A stretch of 63,479 bases of DNA, taken from contig JAIWWG010000144.1 in assembly GCA_025435555.1 (NCBI GenBank), positions 1 through 63,479 on the forward strand, read 5' to 3'. This document shows, piece by piece, positions 51,333 to 61,601 of the stretch. The stretch is from Chytriomyces cf. hyalinus JEL632 (taxonomy: Eukaryota > Chytridiomycota > Chytridiomycetes > Chytridiales > Chytriomycetaceae). The number at the start of each line of letters is the position of its first letter. The stretch's first letter is position 1. The position numbers and the translations under genes were made by a program. Under the pieces are notes generated by a model. That model made no database searches, had not been told where the DNA came from, and saw only the letters and a program-made list of their open reading frames with translations.

Positions 51333-52298
51333 ATGGAAACAACATCACTGTACCAAGCTGTAAAACGCGGTAATAGGAGAGTCGTTATCGATTTACTTCA
51401 TCATGGTATGACTGAAGCCATGCCAGACGCCATGTTTCTTGCATGTCGAAGAGGATACACACTCATTGTCAAAGTTTTGCTGCAACATGGAGCTCGCGCA
51501 ACATTGGGCTGCTTATTGAATGCGGTGGATAAGATCCATTATTCTGTCGTGCAGTTGTTACTTGACAATGGCTTGCAGCCTGAGAGTCAAGCGCTTTGGT
51601 GTGCATGTCAAAAGTCAAACAGTTTGCAAATCGGCGGTAACAACGCCACAGCAACTCGGATGGTGAACTTGCTTCTAATGCATGGTGCGAATCAACACGT
51701 CTATCAAGGTGAACTGTTGGAACAGGCATGTGCAGTTGGTAATATGCCACTTGTGGAACAACTGCTTGCGTTTGGTGCTCATTTGTCTTCGAACGCGTTG
51801 AGAGTTGCTTGTGACAATGACCGTCGCGTCATTGCCATCCTCCTCTTGCAGCATGGTTTTCAACCCTTGTTGTCTCAGATGGATGGATGGAGCCCTGATA
51901 TGAAGTATGTCATGGCCACACACACAAAACACACGCGCTGGACAAGGGTCAGACATGCTGTTCGCAAGTCCTGGACGTTACGAACTGGAATTTTGTTCAA
52001 GTGGCAGGTGTATGCGCAGGCACAGGGGGAACATCAACACATTGCCACGTTGCAGGCGCAGGCTCAATTTTTTGACATAGCTCATGATGAGCGTGCAACA
52101 TTTCGCGAGTTATGCGTGGCGCTTGAAGCAGCAACCAGCCTCATGTCGCGTACTGGGGATTGGCATCCTGAATTTTTTGACTTCACTGGTCAACCCATCC
52201 GCGAACTTCCCAAATGGCAGGTTCTGGTGACAGACGGACACCCATTCAACGTCTTTGATCTCCTAAAACTGGTTGAGATGAATCCTGTTTGGTTTTGA
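51333..52298 (+). CDS. Ankyrin-repeat protein
   Basis: The ATG at 51333 opens 321 codons. Five to six ankyrin-like repeats occupy residues 1-200: LYQAVKRGNRRVVIDLLHHG, ACRRGYTLIVKVLLQHGA, ACAVGNMPLVEQLLAFGAH and others, somewhat degenerate. The C-terminal third (RHAVRKSWTLRTGILFKW onwards) is unrelated and unrecognised. Ankyrin proteins are a typical expanded class in giant viruses, used in host interaction. A TTTCAAAG string lies 8-15 nt upstream, as in two other viral genes. It is the last viral-looking gene on the right. Confidence 0.75.
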   Translation: METTSLYQAVKRGNRRVVIDLLHHGMTEAMPDAMFLACRRGYTLIVKVLLQHGARATLGCLLNAVDKIHYSVVQLLLDNGLQPESQALWCACQKSNSLQIGGNNATATRMVNLLLMHGANQHVYQGELLEQACAVGNMPLVEQLLAFGAHLSSNALRVACDNDRRVIAILLLQHGFQPLLSQMDGWSPDMKYVMATHTKHTRWTRVRHAVRKSWTLRTGILFKWQVYAQAQGEHQHIATLQAQAQFFDIAHDERATFRELCVALEAATSLMSRTGDWHPEFFDFTGQPIRELPKWQVLVTDGHPFNVFDLLKLVEMNPVWF

Positions 52299-53103
52299 AC
52301 TTGGGCTGATAAGTATTTATCATCTTAAGCGTGAATCACAACACATCAAAACAGCTCTCCTTATATACACTTTTGTCTCCCATAAAATCTAATTAGGCTT
52401 TCTTCAATTTCACTTCTCAGCCACCTTTTTTTCCATTTCATTTGTCATAATTGAGATTTTCAGTCAGAAAAGTCATTATGGATGTGAAATCACTCATTTG
52501 TCATTTTCCAGTTTGAAATTGCTGAAAAAATGAGTCATTGCTCACAAATCGGTTTTCAGGCTGATTCATTAATCAGAACTGGGCTGACAGCAAAGGCTTG
52601 TCAATTATAATCAATATCCCCACAGTGGGTAAGGTTATTGATTAATTGCTTGACTGGCTTGACAGATTAGTCATACAAAAGTGGTAATAGAATACTTGTC
52701 TAAGTTGATTTCTATTTCCTCTTCTTCTGCTTATTTCCCCATAAAGATCAGAAGATAGCTGCATGAAGTTGGCAGCAGTGTGGGTTGAACCAGTGACCTG
52801 CGGGTCTGTGGTTGCAAACCTTAACAGCTATGCCAGAATCATATAAATTCCATACATTTGCTTTCCAACCATGTTTATGCTTGATCAGAGCAAGAATAGT
52901 TGAAATCATGTAGTGGAATAAGCTATCGTCATCTACAAGTCTGCACCCTTTATAGAACACGAGGATTCGTGTATTCATTCCTTGTTATCTACTAGACATT
53001 TACCCTACTCAATGTCATAATTCATGCCCATATGTATTGAGGTTGGTGGAATGGTGAGGTACAGGACTCTTCTTTATCTGCAGTAGAGAATAAGAGATGA
53101 ATC
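52299..53103. other. AT-rich non-coding region at the right edge of the viral block
   Basis: No coding signal in 800 nt. It is AT-rich with TCATT-type repeats around 52430-52580 and holds a tRNA-like sequence on the minus strand at about 52770-52834. This change in composition probably marks the boundary between viral and cellular or transposon DNA. Confidence 0.5.
52770..52834 (-). repeat. tRNA-like sequence, possibly a decayed tRNA or SINE head
   Basis: On the minus strand TGGCATAGCTGTTAAGG resembles a pol III A box (TRGYNNARNNG) and GGTTCAACCC a B box. The ends TGGCA and TGCCA can pair. The T-stem does not pair properly, so it is not a functional tRNA. Confidence 0.3.
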
Positions 53104-53118
53104 GGGGAGAATTAACCT

Positions 53119-53840
53119 TTATTGAAGTAAACAGTGCTCCATCACTTGAGACTGATATTCAACAAATAAAGAATCATACTCTAGGTTGCCTTGGCACCAC
53201 TCCTTCAGATGATACCTCACTCCGTGGTAGGGAACATGAACATTGTCCCACTGCGCATAACTTGCATCTGCAACATACAATCTCCCTTCTGGAATGACAA
53301 ATCCATTTTCGTATGCATCTGCAAGCACTTTGCCGTCATGAGCAGAACCCTCCCAGCCTGCATGAATGAACTGAAACTTCATGTCAAAGCCACAAACACC
53401 AAGCATGTTCTGTGTCAGCAATCTGCCTTTACAACATCGGTATGGGTTGCTTTCAGTTTCACCTACAATGGCACTGATGTGCATCCTGTCAAATGCTCCA
53501 ATACAGCTGTCGAAGAATGGGGAGAATTTGGGATTGAGTGCAATTTCAGGGGGTTTGGACTATCTGCTTGCAGCAGGCACATGAATTTCAGTTGCAGCTT
53601 TAGGAGGGCATTCAGTACCCCTTGAAAAGATCAACTGACAGTATCTGCAGAGCGTTGAAATCGCTCTTGCGTCGCACCGTTGGAGTTATTCCCTCCCACA
53701 ACATACAGGCAAATGGCGACTTGCTCAAATGGCTGCATGAACCGAGTTGTTGGAAGTGCTCTAGTCGACACTAGCAGGTGCACCAAGCCACTGAAAAGAA
53801 AAGCCTCAATAAAAGAACAACAGCAAAAATGAAAGCTCAC
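53119..53840 (-). pseudogene. Harbinger/HARBI1-like DDE transposase, broken
   Basis: The downstream part (53484 to 53119) reads MLGVCGFDMKFQFIHAGWEG, then SAHDGKVLADA, then PEGRLYVADASYAQWDN and HGVRYHLKEW, the DDE_4/HARBI1 pattern. Upstream, NSNGATQERFQRSADTVS and LNALLKLQLKFMCL match the family's N-terminal half but are separated by TGA at about 53632-53634 and a frameshift before CIGAFDRMHI. The usual D-G-T-H-I is changed to D-R-M-H-I. The element is therefore inactive. Confidence 0.75.
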
Positions 53841-54299
53841 TTACTCAAAGGTTTTAGTGTTCATCCGAAGGGCGTTGAGGATTCTAGTGGGATGTCCGCA
53901 GCAGATTTCTTGCAGCCACATGCTTCCTCTCAGGATGGAAGTGTGCCATGGGACTCAGATCTGCCTGCAGAGGTTCTTGTCGATGAGCGAGATAGTTATG
54001 CGAAGAATCATCATTAACAAGGTTTTCTTGATGGTGCATTCAAGCTCCTGCCTTTGAGTCAAAGGAGGTATGGTCATTTTGGTGACAGTTTGACTGTTTG
54101 GTGCAAGTTGATTAGCTGTCCTGATAACCTGTAAGGGCGCTTCAAACATACCAAATGCCCTGGGTGCAGGTTGACTGTGACCAAGCCTGAGTGATTGTGA
54201 GGTTTATGATGGGAACAGCAGCAGATGCCTTTTGTAGCAACTGTGCTGTTTGCGGGGACTATGGGTGGCTGGAAACAGCAGCGCCTGTGTTGGTGCTGG

Positions 54300-54480
54300 G
54301 CTGAAGTGTTGGTGCTGGAGGGTGGAGTGCTGGAGGTGCAGTGCTGGAGGTGCAGTGCTGGAGGGTAGAGTGTTGGAGGTGGTGGCTGAAGTGTTGGTGC
54401 TGGAGGGTGCAGTGCTGGAGGGCGCAGTGCTGGAGGGCGCAGTGCTGGAGGGCGCAGTGCTGGAGGTAGTGGTGGGAGAG
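54300..54480. repeat. 15-bp minisatellite (GTGCTGGAGGGCGCA type)
   Basis: About ten imperfect 15-bp units occur; the last three to four, near 54410-54465, are almost identical. On the minus strand they could code ALRPP repeats, but I do not consider that frame a gene. Confidence 0.85.
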
Positions 54481-54674
54481 TAGCTCTCGGCAGAGGAGGC
54501 AGAGCATTGCTGTTAGTGTTGTTGTGGCAGTGTGTTGGCAGCCGTGCAGTTCTTGCACTTTTTTCTCCTCCACTTGAGGGGAAATACTGTGACTCATATC
54601 CCCTCATTGCAATGACGCAATAAGGGGAATGGGTGGCACCATCTTTGCGTTTTTTCTTCCAAGAACAAGACGCA

Positions 54675-55407
54675 ATGGCACCACGATCAGTGCCACAGAC
54701 GTCACCCTGCCAGAACGCTCAGCCGTACCAGATACCGGCCCACCCTCCAATCCACTCGCACGCCCAGCCTCCGGCCCACACACATGCCCAGCCTCAAGGG
54801 TACGTTCCAACCCAGACCCCTCCAACACAGACCGCTCCAGCCCAGACCACTCCAGTATGGCAACTGCACTCTTGGGCCAAGGAGGAAGTCTCCTACATGC
54901 TGCATTTGCTGTTGATTGAAGCCGATCATGGCAAACAAGCTGCGGGAACGTTCAAGCCTGAATCATGGCAGGTGGTGCTTGACAAGCTGAACCGAGAGTT
55001 CAACATCCAGTTGGACCTCACCCAAATCAAATCCAAGGTCAATGTCCTCAAGCTCAAGCTCGGCACTGCTTTGAAGATGCGAGACCTCAGCGGTTGGGGT
55101 TGGAATTTCTCCATTCATGCACCAACCAATGAAAAAGACGTTGTGAGGGTGTACATTGCGGTAAGCTTTCTTTATGTGTGTACGTGCATGCCTTGCTGAC
55201 CATTTTGTTCAGGCTCTACCTAAAGACAAGCAGGCATTGGCGCACAAGCTGATAACTTCTGGTCTCGCTGACTTTGAATGTCTGAACTCATTGTTTACGG
55301 AGAGCATGGCCACGGGAAGGCTTGCCAGAAGCTCTGTGAACACTGAAGCCCCAGCCCCTCCTGCTCCAGCCCCTCCTGCTCCAGCCCCACCTACTTCTCC
55401 ACCATGA
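54675..55407 (+). CDS. Myb/SANT-like DNA-binding protein of the Harbinger element, two exons
   Basis: The ATG at 54675 begins a Pro/Gln/His-rich leader. Exon 1 ends at 55160; an intron of 52 nt (GTAAGC...TTCAG, 55161-55212) joins VYIA to ALPKDKQALAHKL; the stop is at 55405-55407, giving 226 residues. HSWAKEEVSYMLHLLLIEAD, FKPESWQVVLDKLNREF, IKSKVNVLKLKLGTALKMRD and SGWGWNF match the Myb/SANT-like (Myb_DNA-bind_3) domain whose genes accompany Harbinger transposases and help them bind DNA. The C-terminus has APAPPAPAPP repeats. Its frame is intact while the transposase is broken, so it may be domesticated or simply younger in decay. Confidence 0.7.
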
Positions 55408-56846
55408 ATACAACTATACCAGCAAGCCAACACCCAGTTACTGCGGGACCCTCTGACTATTCTCAAGACCTTGTCAACAACAACAACATGTTCTCCTTTG
55501 CACCACTCCTGCCTTCTCTTGCCTACCCAAAGAGTGGTCCCTCAGGTTTGAGTGCAGTGCTGCAAAACTTAGCCTCAGATGCAGCTACTCCGATCATTGG
55601 TCACTGGGATTCACCTATTCTGTCATCATACTGTATCAACCCCAAATCCTTTCTTAGCGACGCCTTCTGCTGCCTTCAGTGAGTTTTCACCTGTTGCTGA
55701 ATCTTTTTGCCTCTACTGACATTGTTTTATGAACAGCCACTCAACAAAAGAAAGTATCTGCTCTTCTCAGCTCCAGTGAAAGTGTAGGGGAATGTCCAAA
55801 GCACTCCCATACTCTGGTGGCACCTCCATCTGAACTTTCTGTCTTTGCTGAAGGCGTGAAGCCCATTGTTGTTGCCCTGAATACACCACCAGCACCACCA
55901 GCACCACCAGATTTTGGTGAAAGATGTCTTCATCCCAAAGCAATATTTTTGACTGCTGGTTTTGAAATAGATGTAGCTGTCGATGTCATCAATGGTAGGG
56001 TCTGAATCACTGATGTTGAAGCTGTGTGGACTGGCATTTTCATCAACGATTGCACGCCGCATTAAACTGTAGTGTAAGTTTTTTGGGTCACCACTGTCTC
56101 ATCACAACATGTCAATTGCATTGACTCACTTGTTACGGAACTTGTTCCAGATATCCTTTCGGGCCGTGTCCACATTTGCTGTGCGAAGGATCCACTTATC
56201 AAGAGTGTTGTTGGGGTTTGTGTGCTGCCGTGGAGTCAGTTTGAGGAGAGGATTGATTCGAATCGAGCGCAGGACTTCAACATGGGGGTCAATAGTGTCC
56301 TCAACAGTGGATTCGGTGGATTCGATGGGGGTTTCAGTATCAGTGTCCAGTTCCATGTTACTCCTGCTTGCAAGATCATTCAGTACTCTGCATACAAATG
56401 AAACACATTCTTACATGTTTTATTGATCAGTTTGGGACAGTTTGCTCTTCTTTTGGACGGTGCTGGCTTTCAGCTGTTCTTTTTTTGGCCGTAATGAAAA
56501 AAAAAAAATACCGTTGTTTTTAAATTTAAATGTAATTTATTTTTAGTTCAAAAAATGCAGCCACGTGCACTTTTTGACTGAAACGACAACACACAATACT
56601 CTCATTGAAATAAACACAACATTTTAAGCGCTTATACACACTAAAATCAACCACCTCATCCCTCACTGAATCAAGTTGACAATTCCTCACACTATTCAAA
56701 GTTGAGTTATTTCGTCACTTGCCGCAGTGGCGAGACTCACAATTCAAAATTTATTAGAGAATCTCCACAGAAAAGTGTGTGTGGGCCGTGTACTGGGGGG
56801 GCGGGGGGGTAAAAAAAAGCTGAGGTTTCAAAAGCGCATATATCTG
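55408..56846. other. Non-coding region with possible small exons
   Basis: An ATG at 55404 overlaps the preceding stop (ATGA) and opens 92 codons to 55682 without recognisable motifs; it could splice onward at 55681 but soon stops. The rest to 56846 shows ACC/CCA triplet runs near 55880-55915, a poly-A near 56497-56508 and a run of nine G broken by one C near 56798-56809. I see no convincing gene. Confidence 0.4.
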
Positions 56847-57904
56847 CTAACATCTTGTTCCTTTATTGAAGACTTTGTTGCAATTGGCACGAATATCCCG
56901 ATCGTATTTATAAACAATGATGGGGTTGATGACATCGTAAACTGTGACGCACATGGCCGCTGCGTAGTCAAAAATAGGTGATGCTCGCATCCCACCTGCG
57001 AACTCGTATGTTGACACTGTTGTTGGAATATTCAGATCAAGTGTTTGAAATAAACCTGGTAATACCCACTTATGACATACGGAGTCCAACCAATCAAAAA
57101 CGCGCAGACGATAATGATGCTTTGCTTGAGGAGATTGTCTTGCTGGAGTTCCATCTTGGGTCTTGGTCGAAGTTTCTCGCCTGCAGTGACTCCAGCCTCA
57201 GATGTATCCAGGTCAGTGCCAGCAGCCCCGGCAGTGTCACCAATGATCATTTGGCTGCTTTTCACTTCCAAAACAGACTGCCGAACGGTAGACATGATGG
57301 CAACGTATGCATAGATGACAAAGCTGGTGGGTAAAAACACTGCCGCGAAACACGCCCACGTGAGAATGACTTCCTTCGAATTTCGAAGACTCCAATCCGG
57401 GGAGCAGTAAACAGTACTCGGTCGAAGAATATAGGACTCGCTTTGCGTTCCAAGGAAAAATGGTATCCCGGCGATTAATGATGATAAAACCGCGACTGAT
57501 GAGGTGTAAATAGTCGCAAAGTATCTCGACAACTGCAAGTTTTGTACGATCACAAGATAGCGGAAAAAAGTGAGCCCGAAACACAGCAGTAGAGATGAAC
57601 ACTGCGCAAAGACAATGAGTGCGCCGTGCACTTGTATCGGCAAGACGTCATCTGAGACATTGTTTCGGAGCAGGTGCTGCGCTGAAACAATGACATTGCT
57701 CAATATTGATGTCCCGTCAAAGAAACACAGCCACAGTATGATAAATGAACTGGGCGCGAGTTGTTGAGCGTGTTTCAGGTTGAGAAGAACGATAGTGTAG
57801 TTGAACAAAATCGCCACGTTTCCAATGACAAGAAACACTACGGAGAACCAATAGCTGAGCGTATCCAAGGCCATAACGGAATTTGCGGTCAAGTCCAGGG
57901 ACAT
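56847..57904 (-). CDS. Rhodopsin-like 7TM receptor (GPCR), two exons
   Basis: The ATG at 57904 opens exon 1 (57070-57904); an intron of 53 nt at 57017-57069 (GTGGGT...ACAG) leads to exon 2 (56847-57016): 334 residues. Seven hydrophobic segments are visible. Class A hallmarks are GNVAILFNYTIVLLN (TM1 GN), FFDGTS (TM2 D), FRYLVIV at the end of TM3 (DRY equivalent), FLIGWTPYVI (TM6 W-x-P) and NPIIVYKY (TM7 NPxxY-like). The TM7 residue where opsins hold the retinal Lys falls in FDYAAAMC, so no retinal binding is expected. Such receptors occur in zoosporic fungi and suggest chemo- or environmental sensing. A third loop with many charges separates TM5 and TM6. Confidence 0.75.
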
Positions 57905-58073
57905 GATTTTCAGCGCACGAACGGGAGTCAATCGAATATATGTTCTTTGTTCTTGGCGATCCTTTAAAAATGGTCGTAAGTCGCAAGTCAGCCTGAAATA
58001 TCACCGTGAAGGAGGACTGCCGCTTCAAGATCAAGGGTCACGCATATTTCGCAGCATTTTATCTTTATGCATC

Positions 58074-59087
58074 ATGACCATCACCAGCTTAAATCCCGCT
58101 CACGAGTTCGAAGCTCTCTCCGCTCAACAAGCTCGCGAATACTTGAAACGCATCGGTCGCAGCTTCCTACGGCTGGACGAACTTCCCTCATTGGATCTCC
58201 TGAACCAACTCGTCTATGCGCATGCAACATCCATCCCATTTGAGAATATCGGCCCTCTCTTCACAAAGACAGAGCTGCCCCTTGATCCGCCTCAGGTCTT
58301 TCAACTTTTAGTGGCCGAAAAGCGCGGCGGAACATGTCTCCAAAACAACCTTCTCTTCTTATGTGCCATCAAAGCACTCGGTTTCAAGGCATCTAGTGGC
58401 GTCGGACGATTCGCAGCATTCGAAAAGAGCATTGACAAGTGGATCTTTAACGCTGTGCTGCACATGATTGTCTTTGTCGAATTGGGAAATGACACGTATC
58501 TCGTGGATTTGGGTGGGACTCGGTTCGTGGAAGCGATTCAAGTGCGGGGGGGGCAACATCGGAGGGACCTGCTGGAGAGGCTTATCGCATTCAAGCGGCA
58601 GATTTGACGGGGCCTGGGAACTTTATGGTCTGGCACAGACGGGCTCCATGGGCGGCTCCAGCCGACGGTGTCGACCGCAGCTCTGACCCGTTACAGCGGT
58701 TCACGCCTCTTTTCTATTTTACCTTAGAACGCGGCAGGTAACCAAAAAATGATTCCCTATTCCCCGCGCTGAATCCCAGTTAAACCGTTCTGCCTTAGAC
58801 CTCAAGACTACGAAGTCATGAATTTCTACGTGTCACATTCCCCAAAACATTTTCTGCAACGATTCTTGTTTCTCTCAATCGTCTCCAAATCGGGTGCAGC
58901 ACTACAGCTCGTTGGAAAAGCGTTCCGGCGGCGCGAAACGTCTGAAACAAGCGCCTTGAACTGCTCGGTCGATATCGAGAGCTTCGAGCAACTGGATTTG
59001 ATTATTCAAAGCGATTTTGGGATTCAAATGAGCCAAGAAGAGAAGGATGCTGCCTTGAGGCACTACTGGCCAGAAGCTGCCAAATAA
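58074..59087 (+). CDS. Arylamine N-acetyltransferase, frameshift at a G8 run
   Basis: The ATG at 58074 opens the NAT fold. The catalytic Cys lies in EKRGGTCLQNNLLF (family RGG-x-C-x-x-N), His in LHMIVFVEL and Asp in YLVDLGG, so the Cys-His-Asp triad is complete. At 58546-58553 a run of eight G shifts the frame; from GATSEGPAGEAYRIQAADL the protein continues in another frame. A 61-nt intron (58738-58798) then joins TLERGR to PQDYEVMNFYVSHSP, ending at 59087. The enzyme transfers acetyl from acetyl-CoA to arylamines or hydrazines, a detoxification role in fungi. The shift in a homopolymer could be a sequencing error. Confidence 0.75.
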
Positions 59088-59243
59088 ACAATTTGTCATT
59101 GACAGTTGAACTGTAGTGAAAGCTGTGCGGGACGGCATTCGATTGCTTAAAGAACAACGCCAGGAAAGCGAGAGCTCCATAGAAACACGAATATATTCCC
59201 CCATATGCAGCAGGGTAAACACTAGTCACTCAACTCCCAAACA

Positions 59244-60563
59244 TCAATTGTAATGAACAGACCTCCACTCATCCTTAATATAATCTCCACTTCCAATAGA
59301 CCTCCTCTCAGCAGCAGTATGAAACGATTCCACCGGCGAGAGCAAATCAAACCCGGAACTGTCGCCTCCCGATCCACCACTTGAATGAACATCACTGTCA
59401 CCGCTTCCATTCAGTATAATAAACGTCGCAGAAATTTCACCAGGTTCCATCGGCTTGCTTGACTCGGGAATAATCAAATGCCCTTCAACGTTCACAGGAG
59501 TTCGCTTTGAGCGTGTTTCATTGGATACAGCGCCGGGAATGGGGCCTTCGCTTCCTAGCACGTGTCCATTGCGTGGAGGTGCTTGAGTGCACTCCCTGGC
59601 GTCATCGCTCATTGAAAGATCGGACGGTACAAGAGATTGTGGGCTGACCGTGAAAGCAGCTGTCATAGCATTATTACGCCTTTGCATTGAATCGACAAAC
59701 GCGAGAGATGAGTCGATTTCTGCCAAATGCGCTTCGTATTCGGATTCACTCGGCGCTGAATGCTTTGGAGGTGATTCGATTTGTTTGGGTGGATTTGGTA
59801 TGGACGGAATCACGAGAGCTGGTAAAACTTGACCTGGGCGAGCAGCAACTGGTTGTGAAGAAGACGTGGCGACCATGGTCTCGAACGAAGACCTGATGTC
59901 TTCCTGCGTTATGCACTCCTGCTCCATGTGCTCTGAGGATATTGATGGCACTGAGCTTATTCGCTCTGTCCGACTTGGCTCCATCACATAGGTAGCATTC
60001 CCCAATTCTCCGTCATGACCATTTGACACTGCTAATCTTGCCCTACTCTCATTGTTGATGGTAGAGAGCCCCGATTCCAGACTTGCACTACCTCTCCTCA
60101 CCTTCTTATGCGACCTTCGATTCACAATGCACAGCGCCGTTATCCCCAAAAGTACGGCAAGACCAATCACGACAAAAGGTAGAGCAATAACAAAAGGGCT
60201 GGTTTCATGTGAGCTTTCCAGTGTGTTTACCGCAGCAGCTGCTGGCGAGATTAGCGGTTGAGGAGGTGGCACAGTCTCCGTCAAACGCCCCAGCATCCTG
60301 TTCTCATTCCCTGAGTTCACCGTCAGAGTGGAGAATACATCAGTCGAGATACTTGCACTGGCGCTGGTCATGGATTGTGTGGATTCCGAATCCGAGTTGT
60401 CCGAAATATCGCCGGGCTCATCGTCGTCAATTTGGTCGGCTTCACCAGTTTCCAGCAAACCGGACGTAACTGGCAGTGCATCCTGCGGTGTTGATGCTGA
60501 TGCGGTAGTTGCTGGGTATGGTGAAGCATCTGACAGCGTAGCTGCCTGAGTCAAAAATGACAT
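59244..60563 (-). CDS. Ser/Thr-rich single-pass membrane protein, unknown function
   Basis: The ATG at 60563 opens 439 codons without introns. The first 120 residues are Ser/Thr/Ala-rich with an acidic patch (DQIDDDEPGDISDNSDSES), likely extracellular and O-glycosylated, though a clear signal peptide is missing, so a 5' exon may exist. One TM segment follows (FVIALPFVVIGLAVLLGITA), then a basic stop-transfer (NRRSHKKVRR) and a 280-residue Ser/Pro-rich cytoplasmic region. This layout resembles fungal stress or wall sensors, but no domain confirms it. Confidence 0.6.
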   Translation of the reverse strand: MSFLTQAATLSDASPYPATTASASTPQDALPVTSGLLETGEADQIDDDEPGDISDNSDSESTQSMTSASASISTDVFSTLTVNSGNENRMLGRLTETVPPPQPLISPAAAAVNTLESSHETSPFVIALPFVVIGLAVLLGITALCIVNRRSHKKVRRGSASLESGLSTINNESRARLAVSNGHDGELGNATYVMEPSRTERISSVPSISSEHMEQECITQEDIRSSFETMVATSSSQPVAARPGQVLPALVIPSIPNPPKQIESPPKHSAPSESEYEAHLAEIDSSLAFVDSMQRRNNAMTAAFTVSPQSLVPSDLSMSDDARECTQAPPRNGHVLGSEGPIPGAVSNETRSKRTPVNVEGHLIIPESSKPMEPGEISATFIILNGSGDSDVHSSGGSGGDSSGFDLLSPVESFHTAAERRSIGSGDYIKDEWRSVHYN

Positions 60564-60768
60564 GAATGAAGAGCGCGGAGGGTGATTGCTTCAAGACTTT
60601 AATTTTTTGTCCCCTTTCATTCATAATTCTGATTTTGCTTACTTTGAAACGCGGCATTAATTACTCCCGCGCAAATTCTGTGAGTGCGCGATGAGGTCCT
60701 TTTGTTTTCTGGTTATCAAGAATATTTCACGCGTGTGGTGGTGTCACAGCATTTTATTAAAATCGTAA

Positions 60769-61345
60769 ATGCAACGAAGCTTGGAAACGCTTGTCAACCT
60801 CGACACGCGATTCCAGCGTCTCAACACAGACGGCCAAGCTGCTTTCCAAACCATCGCAAACTGGGTTCTGTCTCGGCATCTGTGCCAAGAGAAGAAGGGG
60901 ATGCAGTGGGGCAGTCCGCAGCACGGCTTCCATTCAGACGACTCGGATACCACCAATGCCGTTTCTATGGATGATCTTGCGAATGGCCGGGCAACGATTC
61001 TGTCGGTCCTGCGGTTGATGAAGGGCATTGTTGTGGATATGCAGACGGTGGTGCAGTCGCTCATGGCGGGATATTCTCATGTCGATTCGTTTGGACATGC
61101 AGAAAAGACTACACGTGCGTATATATTTGATCTTCTTCAGGTGCCTGCACTCATTTTTTTTTTGTTTCCTCGCAGACTTAAAGAACAGAGTCGCAGCATT
61201 CCAAAAGGAAATTCAGCTCAAGTCGGAACTGTTTGCGAACATATTTAAAGTGAAGCACACTGCGGATGCCATGTTTTATGTGTCATGTTGGCTGCATCTT
61301 CCTTTCATATCGGACGTGGAGGACTTTGATTCTTTTGAGTTTTGA
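60769..61345 (+). CDS. CINP-like protein (CDK2-interacting protein family), two exons
   Basis: Exon 1 is 60769-61114 and exon 2 61176-61345, with a 61-nt intron (GTGCGT...CGCAG): 171 residues. The N-terminus (RFQRLNTDGQAAFQTIANWV) and the C-terminal helix pair (FQKEIQLKSELFANIF, then MFYVSCWLHLPFISDV) match the order of CINP proteins, where R-K-E-L-x-L-K...Y-L-S-x-W-L-H-Q-P-Y is conserved. CINP acts in genome maintenance and ribosome biogenesis in animals and fungi. Assignment is from remembered motifs, so moderately sure. Confidence 0.6.
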
Positions 61346-61601
61346 GCATGAGGGCGTTGGAGCGGAGTGGATGGGAGTGCATCGTGTGAGGGAAGTGCGT
61401 GGAATGAGTTTCCAGCGATTGCATGTCCCCAGTTGGTGTGTGCTGTAAAAAGTAAACAGAGCATTTGCAATCACGCCTTTTTTTTTGTTTGTCAAGAAAC
61501 TGAGAATCCCGTCAAAAAAAGGAAAAATTTCTTGCCGTCAAAACAAACTCCCAAAAACAAACCATACATCAACAACAGAAAACATCCAAAAAACACACAC
61601 A

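Larger units (their letters stand above)
53119..55407. mobile_element. Degenerate PIF/Harbinger-type DNA transposon
   Basis: A minus-strand DDE nuclease relic and a plus-strand Myb/SANT-like gene lie head to head, the usual two-gene design of PIF/Harbinger elements. I could not identify the terminal inverted repeats or the 3-bp target duplication, so the outer ends are unknown and the coordinates cover only the genes. Confidence 0.6.

Noticed and set aside
54074-54607. Minus-strand frame with ALRPP/LHPP repeats
   Set aside because: Explained by the 15-bp minisatellite, which is open in several frames on both strands; no domain or splice context.
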